A stretch of 64,000 nucleotides of DNA from Fluviispira sanaruensis (GTDB lineage Bacteria; Bdellovibrionota_B; Oligoflexia; Silvanigrellales; Silvanigrellaceae): positions 402,501 through 466,500 of the forward strand of contig NZ_AP019368.1 of the NCBI RefSeq assembly GCF_004295685.1, written 5' to 3'. Shown here piece by piece: positions 16,954-23,963 of this stretch. Each line of letters starts with the position of its first letter. Position 1 is the stretch's first letter. A program made the translations under genes and the position numbers. The notes under the pieces are model-generated. The model worked only from the letters and a program-made list of their open reading frames with translations. It did no database searches and was not told the DNA's origin.

Positions 16954-17871
16954 GTGTTTGATCAAGCTTCAAGTCTAAGAGAAATAATGAAAAATATTGA
17001 GAAAGAAGGCGTGAATAAAATAATTCAGCCTCAATTTACGCAAAAGATACCTACTGTTATTGCTGTATCTGGTGGAAAAGGTGGGGTTGGCAAAACTTTG
17101 ACCACGGCAAATCTAGGACTGTGTATGGCTAGGCTCGGAATGAGAACATTGCTTATTGATGGTGATTTTGGTTTAGCAAACTTAGATGTAGTTTTAAATT
17201 TACGACCAAAATACACTTTAGATGACGTGCTTTGTGGTGAACGACATCTAAAAGAAATTATCATGACGGGGCCTGAAGGTGTGCGAATTATTCCTTCCTC
17301 AAGTGGAGTCATGAAAGTCCCTGAATTGGATAAACTACAGAAATTAGTTTTGCTTGATCAAATAGAAGCTTTAGATGAGGAATTTGATGTTGTGATCATC
17401 GACACACCTGCAGGAGTTTCAAAAAATGTACAATATTGGACGACTTCTGCTGCGGAAATTATAATGGTTGTGACGCCCGAACCAACAAGTTTGGCAGATT
17501 GTTATGCAAGCATAAAAATTCTTGCGCAAGTCACTTCTGAAAACTCATTCAAGCTTATTGTAAATATGGCTCACAATGATCAAGAAGCAAAAAGAATATA
17601 TGAAAAAATATCTACATTAGCGGATGAATATTTGCAAGTACGCGTTGAATATCTTGGGTTTATTCCTTTTGATGAATCCGTTAGAGCTTCTGTGCGCGAA
17701 AGAGTGCCTTATGTGCAGAGATATCCATTTTCTTTGGCTTCTCAAGGTTTAAGAGATATTTCACGTCAGATAGTTACACAAAGTACAGTGGGTCAGCTTA
17801 AAGGAACAATGCAATTTTTTTGGCGAAGAATGATTGCAGCCAATAATAATGAAGTTTTTGCATATAAATAA
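16954..17871 (+). CDS. flhG: Flagellar number regulator FlhG (MinD-like ATPase)
   Basis: FlhG (FleN, YlxH) is a membrane-associating ATPase that limits flagellar number and stimulates FlhF. It has 305 residues. The N-terminal activator segment FDQASSLREIM fits the DQAxxLR pattern that in known FlhG proteins activates FlhF. The deviant Walker A is SGGKGGVGKTLTTANLG (residues about 37-53), followed by LLIDGDFGLANLD and VVIIDTPAG. The start is GTG after a strong site (AGGAGGGG). A C-terminal amphipathic helix is present near residues 280-300. Confidence 0.95.
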   Translation: MFDQASSLREIMKNIEKEGVNKIIQPQFTQKIPTVIAVSGGKGGVGKTLTTANLGLCMARLGMRTLLIDGDFGLANLDVVLNLRPKYTLDDVLCGERHLKEIIMTGPEGVRIIPSSSGVMKVPELDKLQKLVLLDQIEALDEEFDVVIIDTPAGVSKNVQYWTTSAAEIIMVVTPEPTSLADCYASIKILAQVTSENSFKLIVNMAHNDQEAKRIYEKISTLADEYLQVRVEYLGFIPFDESVRASVRERVPYVQRYPFSLASQGLRDISRQIVTQSTVGQLKGTMQFFWRRMIAANNNEVFAYK

Positions 17872-17888
17872 TGTTTTTTGGAGGCATA

Positions 17889-18710
17889 ATGAGCACATCG
17901 GGAGCCACACAAAAAAAACAAATTTTTGTTGATGATAATGCTGAACAACCAAAACCAAAAAAAGTTGCACAAAATCAAACAAGAGCTGTTCCTTTAACGA
18001 GTGATCCTATGAGAAATCAAATCATTATGGATTATGCCCCTCTTATAAAATATATTGCTCAAAAGATTGCAGCGCGGTTGCCATCTAACATTGATTTAGA
18101 CGATCTTTTTTCAGCAGGTGTCATTGGATTAATGGATGCGATTGATAAATATGACCCTAGTCGAGATAATAAGTTTAAAACCTATGCAGAATTTCGTGTG
18201 CGTGGAGCTATGTTGGATGAATTGAGAAATCAGGATTGGGTACCTAGAAGTGTGCGAGAAAGTAACAAAAAAGAAGATAAAGCTAAACTTGAACTTGAAC
18301 ATAAACTTGGTCGTCCTGCAACTGAGAGAGAAATTGCTCAGTTTCTTGAGGTTCCTTTAGAGGAATATCAAGAGCGTATGGGAAGGACGCGCGTTTCAAT
18401 GATGAGCCTTGAAGAATTGGGTGGGACACATTCTAGTGACAAAAAATCGTTACTTGATTGCCTTGAAAATCCAAATTCAAAAAATCCTTTTATTCAACTA
18501 AAGAATAAGGGAGTTCGTGATATTATTATGAAAACAGTGGAAGAATTGCCAGAAAAACAAAAATTAGTTTTAAGTCTTTATTACTATGAAGACTTAAATT
18601 TAAAAGAAATTGGCCGAATATTAGATGTAACAGAATCTCGTGTATCTCAGTTGCATACTCAGGCTGTTCAAAAAATGAAGTTAAAGCTGAGACACCTCTT
18701 GCAGGAGTAA
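17889..18710 (+). CDS. fliA: Flagellar sigma factor FliA (sigma-28)
   Basis: FliA directs RNA polymerase to late flagellar and chemotaxis promoters. The product has 273 residues. Regions: 2.1-2.4 with DDLFSAGVIGLMDAIDKYDP and FKTYAEFRVRGAMLDELR, region 3 with LGRPATEREIAQFLEVPLEE, and region 4 helix-turn-helix LNLKEIGRILDVTESRVSQL. The frame is open to an ATG at 17871 that overlaps the flhG stop, but the ATG at 17889 is preceded by GGAGG and is preferred, although its spacing of 4 bases is short. The first 35 residues are polar and specific to this protein. Confidence 0.95.
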   Translation: MSTSGATQKKQIFVDDNAEQPKPKKVAQNQTRAVPLTSDPMRNQIIMDYAPLIKYIAQKIAARLPSNIDLDDLFSAGVIGLMDAIDKYDPSRDNKFKTYAEFRVRGAMLDELRNQDWVPRSVRESNKKEDKAKLELEHKLGRPATEREIAQFLEVPLEEYQERMGRTRVSMMSLEELGGTHSSDKKSLLDCLENPNSKNPFIQLKNKGVRDIIMKTVEELPEKQKLVLSLYYYEDLNLKEIGRILDVTESRVSQLHTQAVQKMKLKLRHLLQE

Positions 18711-18737
18711 GGCTTTTGAGAAAGGAGTGCCTTTAAA

Positions 18738-19130
18738 ATGGTTTATCCAAACCCCCAGATGAATATCTTAATCGTAGATGATTTTCCAACCATGAGAAAA
18801 ATAGTTAAGAGCGTTCTCAAACAGCTTGGCTATCAAAACATTTCAGAAGCAGAGGACGGACAACTTGCTTTAAATTTTTTGAAGGTCAATCCTCAAATAG
18901 AATTTATTGTTAGTGATTGGAATATGCCTAACATGACGGGAATTGAGCTGCTCAAAATGGTGCGAGCCGATCCAAAGCTGAAGCATCTGCCATTTCTTAT
19001 GGTAACAGCGGAAGCAGATAAAGATAATATTGTTGAAGCAGTAAAAAGCGGAGTGAACAATTATATTGTTAAGCCATTTAATGCTGCAACAATGAAAGAA
19101 AAAATTGATAAAATATTTATTAAGAAATAA
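18738..19130 (+). CDS. cheY: Chemotaxis response regulator CheY
   Basis: A single-domain receiver of 130 residues. All key residues are present: the acidic pair in LIVDDFPTMRK, the phosphoacceptor Asp in VSDWNMPNMTG, the Thr in LMVTAEA and the Lys in IVKPFN. The product would shuttle from CheA to FliM to change motor rotation. The ATG is preceded by AAAGGAG about 10 bases upstream. Its place at the end of the flagellar operon, beside fliA, is a common arrangement. No cheA or cheW is seen in this window. Confidence 0.95.
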   Translation: MVYPNPQMNILIVDDFPTMRKIVKSVLKQLGYQNISEAEDGQLALNFLKVNPQIEFIVSDWNMPNMTGIELLKMVRADPKLKHLPFLMVTAEADKDNIVEAVKSGVNNYIVKPFNAATMKEKIDKIFIKK

Positions 19131-19176
19131 AAATTTTAAGCATATAAGTAGAAAATGCTGAATGGAGTTTTTTCAT

Positions 19177-19644
19177 ATGCAAAAAAACCTCACTATTGAG
19201 GATATTGAAGAAATTAATCAAGCTGGTGCTTCCGCACAAATACAGCCCACTCCTTTTGATCTAAGACTCATAACTAAAAAAATTCCAATCCGTTTCTGTG
19301 AATATAAAATTTCAAATTTACCAAATAAAATGCTTAACTCTGAGACTGTTGGCATATCTAACAAAGGTGTTTTATTTTTATCTACAACTGAATTTAAGAA
19401 ACAAAGTTTACTGCGTGTTTGGGTAGAAATTCCAGATTATTGGTCAAGAAAATCTCGCAAAGTAGAATATAGACATACAGAAGCTCCTACCTATTTCCAA
19501 ATTCTCACCCGTGTCTTAAGTGTGGAAGAATTTTTAAAACGTGGAACTAAATATCAAACCCTATGTGAAGTGTTAAGTATTGATCCAATAGATGAATCTG
19601 TGTTGGAAGATTATTTGAATAACAGTGGAGTGATTCAAAAATGA
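19177..19644 (+). CDS. PilZ-like domain protein in flagellar operon
   Basis: A protein of 155 residues with a polar N-terminus and a beta-rich middle: the segment ETVGISNKGVLFLSTTEF followed by LLRVWVEIPDYW resembles the part of PilZ domains that follows the c-di-GMP-binding motif. The canonical RxxxR and D/NxSxxG motifs are not clear, so c-di-GMP binding is uncertain. The frame opens at 19162, but the ATG at 19177 has the site TGGAGT. It overlaps the next gene by 4 bases, which implies translational coupling. A link to flagellar brake or swarming control is inferred from context only. Confidence 0.5.
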   Translation: MQKNLTIEDIEEINQAGASAQIQPTPFDLRLITKKIPIRFCEYKISNLPNKMLNSETVGISNKGVLFLSTTEFKKQSLLRVWVEIPDYWSRKSRKVEYRHTEAPTYFQILTRVLSVEEFLKRGTKYQTLCEVLSIDPIDESVLEDYLNNSGVIQK

Positions 19645-20249
19645 ATTCTATAGCTATTGTGCTATGTATTGGATTTATTTTTTTAATAATTCAATCCATT
19701 TTCATTACATTTTGTTTGAGATGGCTTGCCAGCGGTAAACGAAAAAGAGACAAAGAATTTGCAATACTCGATGCTGAGAGAGGGCAATTAATTGAGATGC
19801 AATCTGCATTAGCAAGAGAAGTACAAGATGCTAAAAAATTAGCAAATGAGACCTTAAATAAACTAAGAATAATAGGTTCAGAAGCGCATGCAGAATGGGA
19901 AGACGTCACAAAAAAAATAAATAGCGTACTGCTCGAAGTTGATAAGCACTCAGGAATGATTTTGGAAGATAATTTGTCAAAATTAGCTATGCGGAGTATG
20001 TCTCTTGAAAAAATTATGAAAGATGCAAGTCAAATAAATGAAAAAATTTTAGAAAACACAAGAAAAGCTCAGAAAATTCTTAAATTATTTGATACAAACG
20101 TGCCAAATGAAGAGATTTTTAAAGAGATTCAAAGCGATAAATATTTAGAAGCGAAAAAACTGCTCAGTGATGGTATTGATGCAAGTGCTGTTGTAAAAAA
20201 GCTTGGTTTAAGTATGTCAGAAGTTCTATTGTTGTCGGCTTATAGATAA
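19641..20249 (+). CDS. Membrane-anchored coiled-coil protein, DUF2802-like
   Basis: A protein of 202 residues: one N-terminal transmembrane helix (residues 5-28), a long predicted coiled coil (about 40-155, rich in Glu, Lys, Leu) and a C-terminal segment YLEAKKLLSDGIDASAVVKK followed by LGLSMSEVLLLSAY. This ending resembles DUF2802, a helix-turn-helix-like tail found in proteins encoded in flagellar and chemotaxis operons of proteobacteria. It is the last gene of the operon; the next gene runs the other way and the stops are 2 bases apart. Function unknown. Confidence 0.6.
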   Translation: MNSIAIVLCIGFIFLIIQSIFITFCLRWLASGKRKRDKEFAILDAERGQLIEMQSALAREVQDAKKLANETLNKLRIIGSEAHAEWEDVTKKINSVLLEVDKHSGMILEDNLSKLAMRSMSLEKIMKDASQINEKILENTRKAQKILKLFDTNVPNEEIFKEIQSDKYLEAKKLLSDGIDASAVVKKLGLSMSEVLLLSAYR

Positions 20250-20251
20250 TT

Positions 20252-21340
20252 TTATTTTTTTATTTGCCATATTTTTAAATAATATTTTTCATAATTCAAA
20301 TCAGAATCTATTTCATTATCTTTTAATTTATCAAGTAACTTTTTTGTTACTAAAATGGGTTTACTAATATATGTACTGCTTTCTTTTTCTGCAAATGCTC
20401 TATTAAGTTCATCAGCAAGCTGCCAACCTTGGGAATTGAGAGGCTCTGCTACAGTCGCAATTTGACTGGAAGAGCCAAACCGTATCCGTCTTAAAGCCTT
20501 TATAGAACCGTCACCCGCTGAGACACTTTTTATATCTTTTCTCCCAATACTTGCGAGAGAATAGTGAATATTATCAAAGTAAATATCATTAATCGCCAGA
20601 ATATGTGTCAATGACTTTCCAAATTTCTCATTCAAAAGTGGAACTACAGATGGTATTTCTTCTTCAGCATTTGAAATTAAAACATTTTCAATGGAGAGAA
20701 GTTTGCAATTTTTGCACGCATTTATAATTTCCTTCATATGGTTTGTTTTGGCATTTGCGATTTCAAATTGATTATCATTAAAAATAACAACTCCTGCTTT
20801 ACCCTTTGAGTCATTGATAACAAAATTTGCTGCAATCTTTGCAACGTCGAGTGCATTGGTAGATACGTTGACAAAAAGATCCTTTGTAGCTCCAGCTTTC
20901 TCACTTGCATGCCATCCAACGAGAATAATTTTATTTTTTTTGGCTTCAAGCACATAAGAACTGTTCTCATCTGGTTGAAAACCTCCAAGGACAATTGCAT
21001 GTGGTCTTGCATTGACTGCTTCAATGAATTTTTTTCTTATCGTTTCAATCTGACCTTGCCCATCTAAAATTTGAATACTCCAATTTAAATATTTAGTAGC
21101 ACTTTTAAAACTTCTAAATATTGCAGATACTCCACCATTTCTTAAGTCAGAAGAAATAAAAATAATTTTTTTTGACATTTGTGCAGGAGGACCTGAAGTA
21201 GGCCCTTCCCATTTAGCATAAATATTTTTATCTAAGAAAAATTGAGTGATGAAAAGTGTCACAATTAATGTGTAAATTAATTTGCTCAGATATTTTTGCA
21301 TTTTATTTTCCAGATAAAGAGAATTAAATTGTGAATTCAT
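20252..21340 (-). CDS. Periplasmic sugar-binding-type protein (paralogue 1)
   Basis: A protein of 362 residues with an N-terminal signal peptide (MQKYLSKLIYTLIVTLFI, if translation begins at the ATG at 21301) and a periplasmic binding protein fold of the ribose/LacI type (Peripla_BP_4). Motifs include IIFISSDLRNGGVSAIFRSF, AIVLGGFQPDEN, KAGVVIFNDNQFEIANAKT and LNSQGWQLADELNRAF. It is clearly a full-length paralogue of the next gene. They overlap by 4 bases (ATGA), so they are co-translated. No permease or ATPase is adjacent, hence the ligand and partner are unknown; a sensor role is possible. Confidence 0.75.
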   Translation of the reverse strand: MNSQFNSLYLENKMQKYLSKLIYTLIVTLFITQFFLDKNIYAKWEGPTSGPPAQMSKKIIFISSDLRNGGVSAIFRSFKSATKYLNWSIQILDGQGQIETIRKKFIEAVNARPHAIVLGGFQPDENSSYVLEAKKNKIILVGWHASEKAGATKDLFVNVSTNALDVAKIAANFVINDSKGKAGVVIFNDNQFEIANAKTNHMKEIINACKNCKLLSIENVLISNAEEEIPSVVPLLNEKFGKSLTHILAINDIYFDNIHYSLASIGRKDIKSVSAGDGSIKALRRIRFGSSSQIATVAEPLNSQGWQLADELNRAFAEKESSTYISKPILVTKKLLDKLKDNEIDSDLNYEKYYLKIWQIKK

Positions 21341-22398
21341 TTATTTTTCTTCTTATTTTGACCCCATATTTTTATGTATGCATCCTCATAGCCAGAACCA
21401 GAATCTACATATGATTTTTTTAATCTTTCTAATAAATTTTTTGTCACTAATACAGGTTTATTTATAAAGCCACTTGGAGGTTTGCCTGCAAATGCTCTGT
21501 TCAACTCATCAGCAAGTTGCCAGCCTTGGGAATTTAAGGGTTCAGCTACTGTTGCCAATTGATAGGCATAGCCTGAACGGATACGTGTGAGGGCTTTGAG
21601 TGAACCATCTCCTGCAGAAACATTTCTAATATCTTTCCGTCCAGAATTGGCTAAAGCATAATTAATTTTATCGAAATAAGAGTCATTTATTGCTAATGTG
21701 TGAGTCCAGCTTTTACCAAATTTTTCGTTTAAGCGGGGAACGACAGATAAAATATCTTCACTTGCATTTGTTAGTGGGATGTTTTCAACAGAAAGCACTT
21801 TACATTTTTCACAGCTTTCTATGATTTTGCGCATGGCCTCAGTTTTTGTATTTGCAATTGGAAATCTATCGTCGTTAAGGAAAACAACTCCCGCCTTTTT
21901 TTTTCCATCTTTAATAGCATATTCCGCAGCTATTTTTGCGACTTCTTTTGGGTCTGTTGTAATATTCGTAAAAACATCTTTATATGGGCCTGGTTTGTCA
22001 GTCACATGCCAGCCAATTAGAATTATTTTTAATTTTTTTGCTTGCTCAATTTCATCTCCGAGTTCTTCTGGGGGAAATCCACCAAGAACAATTGCATGTG
22101 GCCTTAATTTTAATGCATCAATAAATAATTTTTTCGTATTACTTTTTCCTCCATCTGCATTCACTATTTTTACATTCCACGATAATGCTTCGGCGGCGGC
22201 TTCAAAGCCGCGATAGACAGAAGAGACGCCACCATTCCTAAAATCTGCTGAGATAAAAATGATATTCTTGGCTGATTGTCCTGATGGTCCATCCGTCGGG
22301 CCATCCCATTTAGCGAATAAGTTTTGCTTAAGAAATAATTGAATAGAAAAGAGAAATAGAAAAATAAAAAAAGCAATTTTTGCTGATCTAATTTTCAT
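21337..22398 (-). CDS. Periplasmic sugar-binding-type protein (paralogue 2)
   Basis: Upstream partner of the previous gene, 353 residues from the ATG at 22398. A signal peptide (MKIRSAKIAFFIFLFLF) leads to the motif AKWDGPTDGPSGQ, which is shared with its paralogue at the cleavage region. The core has AIVLGGFPPEELGD, AGVVFLNDDRFPIANTKTEA and VAEPLNSQGWQLADEL. The same fold as D-ribose-type binding proteins is inferred. The frame opens at 22437, but the ATG at 22398 has a strong site (AGGGAGG). The two genes form one operon; this copy comes first. Confidence 0.78.
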   Translation of the reverse strand: MKIRSAKIAFFIFLFLFSIQLFLKQNLFAKWDGPTDGPSGQSAKNIIFISADFRNGGVSSVYRGFEAAAEALSWNVKIVNADGGKSNTKKLFIDALKLRPHAIVLGGFPPEELGDEIEQAKKLKIILIGWHVTDKPGPYKDVFTNITTDPKEVAKIAAEYAIKDGKKKAGVVFLNDDRFPIANTKTEAMRKIIESCEKCKVLSVENIPLTNASEDILSVVPRLNEKFGKSWTHTLAINDSYFDKINYALANSGRKDIRNVSAGDGSLKALTRIRSGYAYQLATVAEPLNSQGWQLADELNRAFAGKPPSGFINKPVLVTKNLLERLKKSYVDSGSGYEDAYIKIWGQNKKKNK

Positions 22399-22618
22399 AT
22401 CGGATGAGCCTCCCTGAGTAAACACTATAAAAGACATAAGTCCTCTTTTGTATTTATTTTATATATTTGAGGATATTCCATTCAATATGGTATTTCAAGT
22501 TTTGTAAAATTATGAACAAAAATATAAAAAATTTGCAACTAGTGAATTTTTTAATTATACGAAATTTAAAAAAATTTATAAAAATGGTTATCTATTTAAT
22601 AAAAAATTAAAAAATTGT

Positions 22619-22647
22619 TTGACTTACATATGTATATACAATATATA
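22619..22647 (+). promoter_or_regulatory. Sigma-70-type promoter of secreted protein gene
   Basis: TTGACT (22619-22624) and TATATA (22642-22647) with a 17-base spacer, 56 bases before the start codon at 22704. The same arrangement is repeated before the paralogous gene at 23593, including a similar stretch (TATCTATTTAAT versus TATCTATTAAAT) further upstream. Conservation between the two copies supports a real promoter. Confidence 0.6.
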
Positions 22648-22703
22648 TTAAATTACTTTCAAGTATTTTATTCTATTCTCAAATTATTTAAAGGAAAATT
22701 ATA

Positions 22704-23222
22704 ATGAACATAATAATTAATAATATTTTTAAACTATTTTTCCTTTCTCCTATTGTACTAAGTGCAACTGCATATTCCTCCGTAAGCGCCTATGTTTATT
22801 GCTACTCTCCTCAAGAGGACAGATGGGAATGGCTAACAGATAGTAATAGCAACTATGTTACAGCAGATGGCGTATGGAGAACAAAACAAATAGGGAAATA
22901 TATATTGCGATTTTTTCAAATATCTTCTCAGAACTCAGATGAAATCGAATCGTTTAGAAATCAATGTATTTCAAAATATGGAGAATCCTATAAATTTGTT
23001 CAACCTTCAACAGATAGAAGTTTTAATTTTCAGTGGAGACCATTTGCATTGAGTGAGCATCTTATTGTGAATGGGAGAATTGAAGTCAGAGATTTTAGGT
23101 TTTTAGGAGGTAGGACATTTAATCATTTTTGTAAAATTACATTGCCTTACTCTCCTGATCAGATCCGCTATTTATCTATACCAAATATCATTCAATTGAG
23201 TGATAATGAAGCTTGTAATTGA
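22704..23222 (+). CDS. Small secreted protein, unknown family (intact copy)
   Basis: A protein of 172 residues with a signal peptide (hydrophobic core IFKLFFLSPIVLSATAYS, cleavage likely after SVSA). The mature part has cysteines near residues 33, 76, 147 and 171, which may pair, and aromatic-rich beta segments such as RWEWLTDSNS and FNFQWRPFALSE. No known family is recognised. A good ribosome site (AAAGGAAAA) precedes the ATG. A truncated paralogue lies 0.9 kb downstream at 23593, and the 3' remnant of a glucosidase gene follows at once, so this is half of a duplicated gene pair. Confidence 0.65.
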   Translation: MNIIINNIFKLFFLSPIVLSATAYSSVSAYVYCYSPQEDRWEWLTDSNSNYVTADGVWRTKQIGKYILRFFQISSQNSDEIESFRNQCISKYGESYKFVQPSTDRSFNFQWRPFALSEHLIVNGRIEVRDFRFLGGRTFNHFCKITLPYSPDQIRYLSIPNIIQLSDNEACN

Positions 23223-23226
23223 GTGC

Positions 23227-23274
23227 TTAAAATTTCGCTTCAATATTTCCGCCATAACCTCCTCTGAAAATGAT
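23227..23274 (-). pseudogene. 3' remnant of a second GH31/CBM20 gene
   Basis: On the minus strand this stretch reads IIFRGGYGGNIEAKF and then stops. The intact glucosidase at 23964-26861 ends TTRGGYGGNVEGRF and stops at the same place, preceded by NNIFK. At the DNA level the two ends are also very similar over about 60 bases. A stop codon cuts the frame just upstream, and the rest of the gene is absent. This is the last trace of a duplicated copy. Confidence 0.8.
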
Positions 23275-23495
23275 TTAAAAGCTTTAACAGTGGTTAATTT
23301 TCCTTATTCAGAAATTTTACTTTAGTTTAAGATATATTCTAATAGATATCAAATAATACTTTATATAAATATGTGAGAAATTAATTAGAAATAATAATAA
23401 ACTATTTTATTATTATTTTTTTAATTTAAGTATTTATTTAAATTTTAAATCTTTATTGTTTTGGCTATCTATTAAATAAATTTTTATAAAATTAT
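23275..23495. other. AT-rich spacer, no gene seen
   Basis: Very AT-rich sequence between the glucosidase remnant and the promoter of the truncated secreted protein. No convincing frame, RNA or repeat is seen. It probably marks where the rest of the duplicated glucosidase gene was deleted. Confidence 0.4.
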
Positions 23496-23524
23496 TTGAC
23501 TAATATGTTTTTATTCAATATAGA
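23496..23524 (+). promoter_or_regulatory. Sigma-70-type promoter of truncated secreted protein gene
   Basis: TTGACT (23496-23501) and TATAGA (23519-23524) with a 17-base spacer, 68 bases before the start at 23593. It matches the element at 22619-22647 in sequence and spacing. Confidence 0.6.
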
Positions 23525-23592
23525 TTGTATCGCTGATCAGCATTTTATAATTATTTAAATTGGTTTTTAAAATTAAATGAGGGAAATTTATA

Positions 23593-23838
23593 ATGAAAAT
23601 AATTACTAAATATGTACTTAAATTTATTCTTCTTACTTCTTTTTCACTTGAAAATGCAAATGCATATTCAAGTGAAAAAGAAAATGCATATTGCTTTTCA
23701 CCATTAGAAAACAAATATATTTTGCTGAAAAACAAAAAAATTAATTTATTGCCGACTCTTCGTGAAGAGAAAATAAATATAGATGGTAATAATTTATTTC
23801 GCTATCTTGAAACTTTATCGAAAAGTAAAGTAAAATAA
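23593..23838 (+). CDS. Truncated paralogue of the small secreted protein
   Basis: A product of 81 residues with a signal peptide (IITKYVLKFILLTSFS) and then NAYSSEKENAYCFSPLENKY. It aligns with the start of the 172-residue protein at 22704 (AYSSVSAYVYCYSPQEDRW) as far as the segment LFRYLETLSKSK, which matches LRFFQISSQN, and then stops. So it has lost the second half of the protein. Promoter and ribosome site (GAGGGAAA) are intact, so it may still be expressed. Codons for the signal cleavage region lie inside a near-perfect palindrome (23639-23680). Confidence 0.55.
   Translation: MKIITKYVLKFILLTSFSLENANAYSSEKENAYCFSPLENKYILLKNKKINLLPTLREEKINIDGNNLFRYLETLSKSKVK
23639..23680. repeat. Near-perfect 42-base palindrome inside a coding region
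   Basis: Two 20-base arms (23639-23658 and 23661-23680) are reverse complements with one mismatch, separated by two bases. The core reads TGCA AA TGCA. As RNA it would form a long hairpin about 45 bases after the start codon of the truncated secreted protein, which could hinder translation. As DNA it could form a cruciform and promote rearrangement. Confidence 0.8.
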
Positions 23839-23963
23839 TTTGCCTTTGAAAAGTTGCTAATTATGCAGCATCCAATAATTTGATTCTGTTTATATCATAA
23901 AATAGTTTTGACTATCTCTGGAAAGTATTTCGCTTGAGTGAGAAGGAAATTCAAGTTCTGTTC

